Positions 50,414-58,929 of a stretch of DNA of 64,000 bases are shown in pieces. The DNA is taken from positions 186,001-250,000 of the forward strand of contig NZ_JBCDNA010000003.1 of assembly GCF_038433205.1 (NCBI RefSeq), written 5' to 3'. This DNA is from Lutimonas vermicola (GTDB lineage Bacteria > Bacteroidota > Bacteroidia > Flavobacteriales > Flavobacteriaceae). The notes under the pieces are model-generated. The model was not told where the DNA came from. It searched no databases and was given only the letters and a program-made list of their open reading frames with translations. The stretch's first letter is position 1, and every line of letters starts with the position of its first letter. The position numbers and the translations under genes are program-made.

Positions 50414-51310
50414 ATGAAGCAAGTGGAAAATGCGGCCAAGGAACCGTATAAAAACAAAGAGCTTTTACAACCTTTTCTTAGCTGTGTTGACCACAGTGTT
50501 TCACGTGAAACCTTTTCATTATTTCTAGATCCGGAGACTGATCTTCTTGTTACCCTGCCTCGCCCTTCAGCTACTGAGCTGCCATCGTATTATGAAAGTG
50601 AATCATATATTTCCCACACCGATTCGAAACGTTCATTGATGGATAAAGCCTATCAGTTGATCAAAGGTTATTCCCTGAAACGAAAATTAAAATTGATCAA
50701 CAGTTTATCGAATAAGAAAGGAAAGATTTTAGATATTGGATGCGGGACTGGTGATTTGTTATCTGTTTGCGAAAAAGACGGTTGGGATATTTTTGGTGTT
50801 GAACCCAGTCAAAAGGCAATAGCGCTGGCAAGAAGTAAAGTGATTTCTTCAGAACGTATCGTAAGCGACCTGAGCAGTCTCGATACAAATAACACGTATG
50901 ATGTGATCACCATGTGGCACGTACTTGAGCACGTTCCTAATTTGATGGAATATATTGAAACATTGAAAAGCCTGTTGAGCAAGGATGGTCATTTGATTGT
51001 TGCGGTACCCAATTTCAAAAGTCATGACGCTCTTCATTATAAAGAATTTTGGGCAGCCTATGATGTGCCAAGGCACTTATGGCATTTTAGCGAAAGGGCG
51101 ATCAGGCATGTTTTTGGACAAGGAGGTTTTGAAGTGGTCAAGACCAGTCCATTGATCTTTGATTCTTTTTATGTAAGTCTTTTGTCAGAAAAATATAAAA
51201 CAGGCAGGTCAAATATCCTTGCCGGAATTAAAACGGGTTTGATCTCAAACATAAAGGCAAGAAACACGGGACAGTACTCGTCGCTGATCTATTTGATTAA
51301 AAAACGATAA
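50414..51310 (+). CDS. SAM-dependent methyltransferase
   Basis: A 298-residue class I methyltransferase. The SAM site is ILDIGCGTGDLLSVCEKDGW (~residue 98), then GVEPSQKAIALA, and MWHVLEHVPNLMEY. The N-terminal ~80 residues (SCVDHSVSRETFSLFLDPETDLLVTLPRPSATELPSYYESESYISH) resemble the O-antigen/ubiquinone-type methyltransferase leader with a small zinc-like part. Substrate unknown. A parS-like 15/16 site lies within its reading frame at 50497-50512 (S-V-S-R-E-T). It is 24 bases after mnmG. Confidence 0.87.
   Translation: MKQVENAAKEPYKNKELLQPFLSCVDHSVSRETFSLFLDPETDLLVTLPRPSATELPSYYESESYISHTDSKRSLMDKAYQLIKGYSLKRKLKLINSLSNKKGKILDIGCGTGDLLSVCEKDGWDIFGVEPSQKAIALARSKVISSERIVSDLSSLDTNNTYDVITMWHVLEHVPNLMEYIETLKSLLSKDGHLIVAVPNFKSHDALHYKEFWAAYDVPRHLWHFSERAIRHVFGQGGFEVVKTSPLIFDSFYVSLLSEKYKTGRSNILAGIKTGLISNIKARNTGQYSSLIYLIKKR
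50497..50512. promoter_or_regulatory. Second parS-like site (15/16) inside the methyltransferase gene
   Basis: TGTTTCACGTGAAACC differs from the parS palindrome only at its last base. It lies in coding sequence, 2.0 kb from the perfect site. Confidence 0.65.
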
Positions 51311-51517
51311 ATTATTGTTTTAAGCGTTTTTAAGCGCATTTCATATGATTAAGGTTCACATATATGCTGAATTCACCAAAGAGCTTGGAAATTACGTCTG
51401 ATTAGCTCAAATTCCATAAGCCATACTTATAGGTTCATAATTTTAATAAATAACCCTTATGGTTATTGTAAGGTGGAATATTTAAAAAGTTTTTGATTAT
51501 TAATCAATTCATTATTT

Positions 51518-51525
51518 TACATTTG
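51518..51525 (+). promoter_or_regulatory. Promoter TACATTTG with upstream TTTTG for the OmpH-like gene
   Basis: Exact TAnnTTTG 27 bases before the ATG at 51552, with a TTTTG (51491-51495) 22 bases upstream of it as a possible -33 element. Confidence 0.6.
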
Positions 51526-51551
51526 CCACACTAAATCAAAATTAAATCATA

Positions 51552-52148
51552 ATGAAAAAAGTAGCAATAGTATTTTCTTTGATGATGTTACTAACATCTT
51601 GCACCCAGGTAAAGATTGCCTATGTTGATGTCGAAGAAATATTGAAAGAGTATGAAGGAGCTATAAAGGCCGAAGAAGAAATGAAAGAGCAATCGCAGCT
51701 TATTAGCCAGCAATTAGATCAGATGGCTTCTCCGTTACAGCAAAAGATCCAGGAGTATCAACAAAACATGGATAAGCTTTCGGCATCAGATCGCCAAAAG
51801 AAAGAGGCAGAGTTGAGGCAGGAACAACAAATGTTTCAGCAGCGCCAGCAAATGGCCCAACAACAGGTGCAGGCTGAAGGACAAAGAATGTATGAAAAGA
51901 TCAATAGTGATATTGAAACATTTTTAGCCGACTATGGTCAATCAAATGGCTATACCTACATCCTTGGATCATCGATGCAAACAAAAAGTGTTTTGTACGG
52001 AAAAGAGTCACTCAATATTACTGATGAGGTGATTGAAGCTCTTAATGCTGATTTCGAAGAAGAAGCACCTGCAGAAGAAACACCAACAACTGAGGAAGTA
52101 CCGGTAGAAGAAACCCCAGCAACAGAAGAATCAACACCAGTGAATTAA
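51552..52148 (+). CDS. OmpH/Skp-family periplasmic chaperone-like lipoprotein
   Basis: A 198-residue exported protein. Signal with lipobox-like LLTSC near residue 17, then the OmpH pattern KIAYVDVEEILKEYEGAIKAEEEMKEQ with long alpha-helical arms (QQKIQEYQQNMDKL, RQEQQMFQQRQQMAQQQVQAEGQRMYEKINSDIETFLADY). This resembles the Skp chaperone that escorts outer-membrane proteins. A low-complexity acidic tail rich in E, P and T (~30 residues) is an addition not present in typical Skp. A terminator follows. Confidence 0.88.
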   Translation: MKKVAIVFSLMMLLTSCTQVKIAYVDVEEILKEYEGAIKAEEEMKEQSQLISQQLDQMASPLQQKIQEYQQNMDKLSASDRQKKEAELRQEQQMFQQRQQMAQQQVQAEGQRMYEKINSDIETFLADYGQSNGYTYILGSSMQTKSVLYGKESLNITDEVIEALNADFEEEAPAEETPTTEEVPVEETPATEESTPVN

Positions 52149-52172
52149 TAAATACCTGGTTCAAGTAAATTT

Positions 52173-52200
52173 AAAGCCTCGCCTAGCGGGGCTTTTTTTT
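52173..52200 (+). terminator. Terminator after the OmpH-like gene
   Basis: AAAGCCTCG/CGGGGCTTT stem with a 5-base loop (CCTAG) and one wobble pair is followed by a T run. Confidence 0.88.
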
Positions 52201-52268
52201 ATTCCTAAGACTGCCTTTAGCCGGCAAAAAATATTTTGGTACTATATAATTTTATCTTCTTTTCTGCG

Positions 52269-52289
52269 TTATTAACACACTGTTGATAA
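52269..52289. repeat. Inverted repeat TTATTAACA-cac-TGTTGATAA
   Basis: The two 9-base arms match 8 of 9 as reverse complements (TTATTAACA versus TTATCAACA). It sits in the 247-base gap before the OmpA/PD40 gene. Possible operator or protein-binding dyad; each half resembles a degenerate DnaA box, but that is weak. Confidence 0.35.
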
Positions 52290-52395
52290 GTAGCCAATTT
52301 TAAAAACGCGCCTGTTAGAAACGAGTTTTATTTAATTAACAGTTTAAAATTGGATATTAAATATTTGAAATACAAACAATTATAAGTTACAAATT

Positions 52396-55368
52396 ATGAA
52401 AAGGGGATTCATATTAATTTTTTTTCTTGCTTGGGTTTTACAAGCCACGGGACAATCAACTGGTAAATACCAAATCAAATTTTTAGAAGTAAATAAAAAG
52501 AACTCTGATTATGGTGTAGCCATTTTAGACGAGAATAAATTGATTTTTACTTCAGCCGATCACAAAGTGACTACGGCCAATAAAAATTACAACCCAAGAA
52601 AGGATCTGTATGCAGGAGATATTAATTTTGATGGAGAAATCAAAAATGTAAAAAGGGTTAGTAAAGACATCAATAAAAAAGTGAATCAAACTGGCGTTAC
52701 CTATTCTACGGATGGAAAAACAGTTTACTTCAGCAGGAACAAATACAAGAAGAAATTAAAAAAGCAAAACCTGCCAAAGAACAAAAGATTACTTCTTTAT
52801 AAGGCTGATGTTGCATCAGACGGAAGCTGGACCAATATTAAGAAGCTACCTTTTAACAAGAAGAATTCCTCAACAGGTTATCCTGTTTTAAGCCCTGATG
52901 GCAAGAAATTGTATTTTGTTTCAGACAGGCTTCCCTCAAAAGGGAATACTGATATTTTCGTAGTTGATATATTAGGAGATGGAAATTATAGCCAACCACG
53001 GAACCTGGGTTCACTGGTAAATACAAAAGGCAATGAAACTACGCCATTTATTACAGAAGACAACATTTTATATTTTTCATCTGATGGTCGTGAAGGTCAA
53101 GGTAAACTTGATGTTTACGCCGTTGAGGTATATGATAATGCCACATCTGAACCATACGAATTGGCAGCACCTATAAACAGTATCAATGATGACTTTGCCT
53201 ATATCGTTAATAAGGATAACAACCTTGGATTCTTTACATCCAATCGTTTGCAGGGTGATGGATTCAATGACCTTTATTCTTTTACGCTTGAAGAAGATTA
53301 TCGACCAGGCGAATGTTTTATAACAGTTGATGGAAAAGTAAGAGACAAAGAATCTTTAGAATCTATCTCAGGAGCTACAGTTGACCTGTACTCTATTGAC
53401 GGAAGTTTACTTGAATCAGTATCCACTTATAATGATGGTACATATCAGTTCACAGTATCCTGTGCCAAGGAATACCAGTTAGTTGCTTCAAACCCTAATT
53501 ATCTGGACGACAAAAAGCGAATAGAGATTCTTGAAGAAAACTATCATTCTGCATTGCACACGAATTTAAACCTAACGAAGGTGATGAAAAAAGCTCCTGC
53601 AGTAGAAAGGTTATCTCCAATTTATTATGAATTTGATGATGCCAACATTACTGAGGAAGCTGCAGAAGAAATGGATAAGATTGCAGAAATCATGTCTCAG
53701 AATGAGAACCTTATAATTGAAGCTTCGTCCTTTACTGATTCACGTGGAACAAACGCCTATAATGTAGAGCTTTCAAAAAGACGTGCAAAAGCAGCAGTTG
53801 AATACTTGAAGTCAAAAGGTATTGATGAAAGCAGAATAAAATCCAAAGGTTATGGAGAAGAGAAGTTGATTAATCAGTGTGTGAATGGTGTTGAATGTAA
53901 AGAAGAGTCACATCAAATGAACAGAAGGACTGAATTTAACTTTGCGAATGTTCCGGCCGCGGTTCCCAGTAAAAAGAAATCGGGATCCTCAAAAACGAAG
54001 GTGGCCGTGCAAACAAAGAAAACGGTGGCGCCTGTTATAACAAAGCCTAAAGACGCCAAAGAAACAGAAGCTGTAGCTGAGGTATCATTAAGTGAAGTTA
54101 AGGAAGTGCCGAGTGTTGTAAAAGTTGATGAAGGAACAAAACCGGCTCCTCTTCAAAAGAAGCTAAGTTTAGAAAGTGCCAGGATTGAGACCGTCAAGGT
54201 TGCCGCCACGGATCATCAAATAAGTGCCCCTGTAATATATAAAAACAGTGTGAAAAGTACGCCTGTTGTTCAGGTAGAAAAGGAAGAAATTGAAACTCCT
54301 GCAATTGCATTGGAAGAAAAAGTTATAGAAAAACAAGTAGACACAAAGGAAATTGAAACTCCTGCAGTTGCATTGGAAGAAGAAGTTATAGAAAAACAAG
54401 TAGACACAAAGGAAATTGCTGAAAATAAGCCTGAATTAAAAGAGGAAAATAGCGGGAAAATTGAAGAGAAGCAGGAAGAAGTAGTTGCTTCAGAAGAAAA
54501 AGAAAAAACAGATAATAAGGAAGTTAAGGAGGCTGTAATTATCAATTATAATTCAACCATCGTTGCCACCAATCCTGAAAGCAACAAGGTGCTCAATTAT
54601 ATTGGAACTGAAAAAGTGAAAATGATGGATCAGTTGTCGGATCTGGAAAAGCAATATGATGAAGCCATTCCACTTTACCCAAAACTTTCTGATTCGTTGA
54701 AAGTAGAAAAGGGCAGAATTGCAGATATTATTGCAAACGCCAGGGAGCTTGAGGAGACAGGCTGGTCGAACATAATAGAATATAAGAACAATGTCCTGCA
54801 TTTTAAGAAAAGGTATAGGGATCTAATGGTCACTAATAGCAGAAGAACAGTTTCAGGTTCAATGACAAGAGAAGAAAGACAAATGGCTCATGCTCCTAAG
54901 AAAGCCGAACAGAATATGGTTGCAGAAGCTGACAAACCCAAACCAAAGGTTGTGGAAATGGAGGAGAACTTAAGTGTTGACAATGTTGAGATCACGGCCA
55001 TGAAGAAAAATGGGAATGGTAAATACCAAAAAACAAATAGTGCAAGTAAAACCGATCTTATAAAAGTAACGTTCAAATTGAAGAGCAACGAAAAAGTGAA
55101 TTCAGGACGTAAGGAAGCACATTTGGTTTTACAGAATCCTGATGGGCAGGTTGAAGAGGCGAAGGGAATATTTACCCCAAAAGATGCTGATACAGAATCA
55201 AAATATACCGATCATGCCATCATCAATTACAACAATCACGATGTAGACGTTACCATGTTCATTCAAAGAAGAGGTAATAACTTTCAGAAGGGAGTTTATC
55301 CTGTTAAAGTATTTCTTGAAGGAGAGTTAATGACAGTGACTAAATTAAATCTTGAAAATTCTTTTTAG
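52396..55368 (+). CDS. PD40/OmpA-family outer-membrane-associated protein with extended C-terminus
   Basis: A 990-residue exported protein (signal MKRGFILIFFLAWVLQATGQ). Residues ~25-305 carry PD40 propeller repeats (GYPVLSPDGKKLYFVSDRLPSKG, TTPFITEDNILYFSSDG). Residues ~313-395 form a CarboxypepD-reg-like domain. Residues ~405-520 form an OmpA peptidoglycan-binding domain with YYEFDDANITEEAAEEMDKIA and SFTDSRGTNAYNVELSKRRAKAAVEYLKSKGID...RIKSKGYGEEKL. The last ~470 residues are charged and include two tandem 21-residue repeats; most OmpA/PD40 proteins end soon after OmpA. It resembles PorE-like envelope tethers, but no PorP partner is present. Confidence 0.87.
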   Translation: MKRGFILIFFLAWVLQATGQSTGKYQIKFLEVNKKNSDYGVAILDENKLIFTSADHKVTTANKNYNPRKDLYAGDINFDGEIKNVKRVSKDINKKVNQTGVTYSTDGKTVYFSRNKYKKKLKKQNLPKNKRLLLYKADVASDGSWTNIKKLPFNKKNSSTGYPVLSPDGKKLYFVSDRLPSKGNTDIFVVDILGDGNYSQPRNLGSLVNTKGNETTPFITEDNILYFSSDGREGQGKLDVYAVEVYDNATSEPYELAAPINSINDDFAYIVNKDNNLGFFTSNRLQGDGFNDLYSFTLEEDYRPGECFITVDGKVRDKESLESISGATVDLYSIDGSLLESVSTYNDGTYQFTVSCAKEYQLVASNPNYLDDKKRIEILEENYHSALHTNLNLTKVMKKAPAVERLSPIYYEFDDANITEEAAEEMDKIAEIMSQNENLIIEASSFTDSRGTNAYNVELSKRRAKAAVEYLKSKGIDESRIKSKGYGEEKLINQCVNGVECKEESHQMNRRTEFNFANVPAAVPSKKKSGSSKTKVAVQTKKTVAPVITKPKDAKETEAVAEVSLSEVKEVPSVVKVDEGTKPAPLQKKLSLESARIETVKVAATDHQISAPVIYKNSVKSTPVVQVEKEEIETPAIALEEKVIEKQVDTKEIETPAVALEEEVIEKQVDTKEIAENKPELKEENSGKIEEKQEEVVASEEKEKTDNKEVKEAVIINYNSTIVATNPESNKVLNYIGTEKVKMMDQLSDLEKQYDEAIPLYPKLSDSLKVEKGRIADIIANARELEETGWSNIIEYKNNVLHFKKRYRDLMVTNSRRTVSGSMTREERQMAHAPKKAEQNMVAEADKPKPKVVEMEENLSVDNVEITAMKKNGNGKYQKTNSASKTDLIKVTFKLKSNEKVNSGRKEAHLVLQNPDGQVEEAKGIFTPKDADTESKYTDHAIINYNNHDVDVTMFIQRRGNNFQKGVYPVKVFLEGELMTVTKLNLENSF
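54286..54411 (+). repeat. Tandem 63-bp repeat in the OmpA/PD40 gene (two copies)
   Basis: Copies at 54286-54348 and 54349-54411 encode EIETPA[IV]ALEE[KE]VIEKQVDTK (residues 631-651 and 652-672). They differ at only two positions. This is a recent duplication in a low-complexity, acidic linker. Confidence 0.9.
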
Positions 55369-55757
55369 AAGTTTTCCAAGACAAATAAACCAAACACGGT
55401 AAGAATAAAATATACCGTAATATTCATAGCCCCGGAGAAATCCTGGGCTATTCTTTGTCCGGTCATCAGCACGATCAATGTCATTGAAATTGCTAAAAGA
55501 CCCCAAATAGCGAACATTTTACTACCTCCGTTTAGCAGCAGGTATAATCCGGTAATATTTAAGCCTACGCAGGCTGTTTCCATAAGGATCACAATAATGA
55601 TGGCTCCCTTGACGTGATTTTTTAGAAAACTTTTTTTGAAATGCTTTGTGTAATAATCCAGGCTATTTTGCCATTGAATTATTTTTTCTATAACTGAATA
55701 CCCCATACATAAGGTTAGATAAGATATGATTAAAGAAATAGCGAATGGTTGGTTCAT
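55365..55757 (-). CDS. Hypothetical four-TM membrane protein
   Basis: A 130-residue protein with about four hydrophobic helices (residues ~5-20, 50-72, 80-100, 112-128). No family is recognised. It is convergent with the OmpA/PD40 gene, overlapping the stop region by 4 bases, and divergent from the PorZ-like gene. Start at 55757 begins MNQPFAISLIISYL. Confidence 0.65.
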   Translation of the reverse strand: MNQPFAISLIISYLTLCMGYSVIEKIIQWQNSLDYYTKHFKKSFLKNHVKGAIIIVILMETACVGLNITGLYLLLNGGSKMFAIWGLLAISMTLIVLMTGQRIAQDFSGAMNITVYFILTVFGLFVLENF

Positions 55758-55831
55758 GATCTGTATTTTCTGGAGTATTCAAAAATAATCCGAATAGCTT
55801 TATTAAAAGCATATTTTTTCAGGGAAATAAA

Positions 55832-55839
55832 TATCTTTG
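55832..55839 (+). promoter_or_regulatory. Promoter element TATCTTTG for the PorZ-like gene
   Basis: Exact TAnnTTTG, 16 bases before the ATG at 55855. The in-frame TTG at 55837 is inside it and is excluded as a start. Confidence 0.55.
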
Positions 55840-55854
55840 ATCAAAATCAATTTT

Positions 55855-58191
55855 ATGTTGCTTTCGGTAAAAAAAGACCTTTTCACTACGCTGTTCTTAT
55901 TTGCCCTTTCACTACCCTTGCTATCTCAAACCGATTTTAGCAGCGCATGGGAAGATTTTTTTTCATACAACAATATCAAAGATTTTATAAGCAAGGATAA
56001 TAGAATCTATGCCATTGCAGACAATGCTGCATTTATTTATGATCAGCAAACAGGTTATATGGAAAAAATATCATCTGTGCATGGATTGTCAGGTAAGGAA
56101 ACGACAAGCCTTTATTTTAGTGAAACCACAAAGCGCTTGGTTATTGGTTACCAGACAGGACTGCTTGAAATAATAGATGAAACAGGTAAAATCACGGTCG
56201 CAAATGATATAGAAAGATTAGACATTACCGGACAAAAACAGATCAACCACATTACCGAACACAATGGTATTTTGTATTTGTCAACACCATTTGGCATAGT
56301 AGCATACGATATCAATAACCTTAATTATGGGGATACTTTTTATATAGATGAAAATTCTAATGCGGTTTTTGTCAACGAGACTCTAATTGACAATGAAACT
56401 ATTTATGCGGTTACCCAAAAGGGAATTTATTCTGCTGATATAAATGACCCTAATTTAATTGATTATAACAACTGGTTGCAACCCGAGGGAAACCTAAGGG
56501 GTAATTTTCGTTCTATTTCAATATTATCCGGTCAAATTTTTACCTGTAACTCAAGCATTTTATATCAATTGACCGGAATAGATGATTTAAGACAACGAAG
56601 AAATTTTAACAGAACTATTCTAAAACTGAGGTCTTCTGAAGATTTGATGTCTGTAACACTAAATAAATCTGCGTTGATTTTGGATAAGGATTTGACCCTT
56701 ATTCACGAGGCGGTTTCAAGCCCTGATTATAATTTTCAATTGAACAGTTCGTTTGCAGAAGCTGATCAGGTCTTTTTAGCCACAAAAAGGTTTGGAGTTT
56801 TAAAAGCATCGGTTACCAACACTGACTATCAGGAAATTCACCCGGAAGGGCCTTCTTCAAATAAGGTGTTTTCCATTGAAGCTTCTAATAACAATCTTTG
56901 GGTGGTATACGGAGGGTATAACCTTTCTTATGATCCACTCGGTAAGAGATTGGGATATTCACATTACAACGGATCGACGATGGCTTCATCCGCCTGGACA
57001 AACAGGGGATACGATCAGAATTTTCCGGCTCAGGACCTTGTGCATATTGCACTTGATCCTGACGATGAAAACAAGGCCTATCTCAGCTCATGGGGAAGCG
57101 GAATGCTTGTTGTTGAAAATGATGTTCCGTCTATTCTGTGGGACGACAGCAACAGTGGGCTGGAAGACCTTTATCAGGGTGGCGACCCTGAATCGAGTAT
57201 CAGGATTAATGGAGCAGCATTTGACAACAGAGGTAATTTTTGGATTACAAACTCCTGGGTTCCAAAGAAATTAAAAAAACTAGACAGCAATGGTAACTGG
57301 TCAGGATTTGATCTGAGCTCTGTTTTTACCAACACAGCTTTTGGCCTGTCAGAACTGGCTATTGATAAATCGGGAAGCATTTGGATAGGATCAAGAAGGA
57401 ATGGAGCTTTGGTTTATAACGAATCCGGGGATAGAAAGAGAGCCCTGATCACTGAAGCAACAAAAGGTTCCTTGCCTGATTTAAATGTAAGGGCCCTGGC
57501 TGTGGACCGCAATAACAGGATATGGATTGGTACCCAAAAAGGGCTTGTGGTATTTTCGGGAGCGGACGGCGTTTTTGAGGCTGATATCTACGATGCCGCG
57601 CCGGTTATTATAGAAGACAATGGCATACCTAAAAAATTACTGGGCGACCAGCCGGTCAACTCAATAGCTATTGATGGTGCCGAGAACAAGTGGTTTGGAA
57701 CAGATACCGGAGGGGTGCTGGGTACGAATCCATCCGGCAGTGAAACCTTGTATAATTTTAATAAAGACAATTCCCCTCTTCCTTCGAATAGTGTTTTAAA
57801 GATAAAAATCGACAATAGCACCGGAAAAGTTTATTTTGCCACAGATAAAGGAATTGTGGCCTTTAACAGTGAAGTGGCCCCTTTTGGGGAATCCCTTGAC
57901 GAAGTATACGCTTTTCCAAATCCCGCAAAAAAAGAGCATGACTACGTCACTATAGACGGCAGAAACGGGGCTCACTTGCCTAAAGGAACAAATGTGAAGA
58001 TCCTGGATATTTCGGGCAGGTTGGTTTACGAAACAAATGTTGATATTGGTCAGGAGCTTAGAGGAGGAAAAGTAATATGGGAAAAGACCAACCTGAGAGG
58101 CCGAAAAGTGGCCTCGGGGGTTTATATAGTGCTGTTGACAAGCCCTGACAAATCAGAAACATCTTCCACCAAGATTGCAATCATCAATTAA
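55855..58191 (+). CDS. porZ: PorZ-like type IX secretion protein (beta-propeller with C-terminal sorting domain)
   Basis: A 778-residue exported protein. Signal MLLSVKKDLFTTLFLFALSLPLLSQ. The N-terminal propeller starts WEDFFSYNNIKDFISKDNRIYAIADN...LSGKETTSLYFSE...VIGYQTGLLEI, the pattern of the PorZ N-terminal domain. A second propeller has two-component-regulator repeats (GSIWIGSRRNGALVYN, RIWIGTQKGLVVF, NKWFGTDTGGVLG). The end (VYAFPNPAKKE...VASGVYIVLL) is a type A C-terminal sorting domain. PorZ is a cell-surface part of the T9SS attachment complex. Adjacent recO is 12 bases downstream, as in many Bacteroidota. Confidence 0.82.
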   Translation: MLLSVKKDLFTTLFLFALSLPLLSQTDFSSAWEDFFSYNNIKDFISKDNRIYAIADNAAFIYDQQTGYMEKISSVHGLSGKETTSLYFSETTKRLVIGYQTGLLEIIDETGKITVANDIERLDITGQKQINHITEHNGILYLSTPFGIVAYDINNLNYGDTFYIDENSNAVFVNETLIDNETIYAVTQKGIYSADINDPNLIDYNNWLQPEGNLRGNFRSISILSGQIFTCNSSILYQLTGIDDLRQRRNFNRTILKLRSSEDLMSVTLNKSALILDKDLTLIHEAVSSPDYNFQLNSSFAEADQVFLATKRFGVLKASVTNTDYQEIHPEGPSSNKVFSIEASNNNLWVVYGGYNLSYDPLGKRLGYSHYNGSTMASSAWTNRGYDQNFPAQDLVHIALDPDDENKAYLSSWGSGMLVVENDVPSILWDDSNSGLEDLYQGGDPESSIRINGAAFDNRGNFWITNSWVPKKLKKLDSNGNWSGFDLSSVFTNTAFGLSELAIDKSGSIWIGSRRNGALVYNESGDRKRALITEATKGSLPDLNVRALAVDRNNRIWIGTQKGLVVFSGADGVFEADIYDAAPVIIEDNGIPKKLLGDQPVNSIAIDGAENKWFGTDTGGVLGTNPSGSETLYNFNKDNSPLPSNSVLKIKIDNSTGKVYFATDKGIVAFNSEVAPFGESLDEVYAFPNPAKKEHDYVTIDGRNGAHLPKGTNVKILDISGRLVYETNVDIGQELRGGKVIWEKTNLRGRKVASGVYIVLLTSPDKSETSSTKIAIIN

Positions 58192-58203
58192 TTTCTTAGA
58201 AAA

Positions 58204-58929
58204 ATGTTGATCAAAACCAAGGCAATTGTATTGACTTCCCTAAAATATGGAGATGCGGATCTTATCGTGAAATGCCTTACGGAGGAGGGGGTTAAATCTT
58301 ATTTGCTCAGAAGTATTTTCAGAACGAAGAGCAAAAAACTCAAGACAGGGTATTTCCAGCCATTAAGCCAGCTGGATATTACGGCTGTTCATAACAACAA
58401 AGGTAATCTTAACAAGATCACTGAGGTAAGAGTATCTTATCTCTATCAGACACTTGCTACAGATATATACAAGCAGTCAATTGCCTTGTTTTTAGCAGAG
58501 GTCTTATCTTACGCTTTAAAAGAGGAAGAACAGAATACTGTTCAATTTCAATATATTGAGAACTCTTTGAAATGGTTGGATCATCACCATGCTTTTGCGA
58601 ATTTTCACCTTCTTTTTCTGTTGCAATTGACAAAGTTTTTGGGTTTTTACCCCGATGTGACCTACATGGATGCTTTGTTCTTTGACCTTGAAGAAGGTTG
58701 CTTTTGCGCCTCTAAGCCCACAAGACACTTTTTAAGTAATCAAAAATTAATTCTGTTTAAATCGTTAATCGGCATAAAATTTGATCATATGGAAGGACTG
58801 AAATGGAATTCGGAAAACAGACAAGTTGTACTCGATATACTTTTGGAATATTACGAACTTCATTTACCGGGATTTAAAAAGCCACGATCACTAAAAGTAT
58901 TAAAAGAGGTCTTTAATGAAATTTCTTAA
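58204..58929 (+). CDS. recO: DNA repair protein RecO
   Basis: A 241-residue recombination mediator that loads RecA at single-stranded gaps. The N-terminal OB-fold starts MLIKTKAIVLTSLKYGDADLIVKCLTEE and the helical C-terminal half contains a Cys pair (EEGCFCASKPTRHFLSN) that resembles the zinc site remnant. Its stop overlaps the next TonB receptor start by 14 bases, so they are coupled. Confidence 0.93.
   Translation: MLIKTKAIVLTSLKYGDADLIVKCLTEEGVKSYLLRSIFRTKSKKLKTGYFQPLSQLDITAVHNNKGNLNKITEVRVSYLYQTLATDIYKQSIALFLAEVLSYALKEEEQNTVQFQYIENSLKWLDHHHAFANFHLLFLLQLTKFLGFYPDVTYMDALFFDLEEGCFCASKPTRHFLSNQKLILFKSLIGIKFDHMEGLKWNSENRQVVLDILLEYYELHLPGFKKPRSLKVLKEVFNEIS

Noticed and set aside
54286..54411. 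The 63-bp duplication as a mobile or CRISPR repeat
   Set aside because: It is an in-frame direct tandem copy in a low-complexity linker with no spacer.
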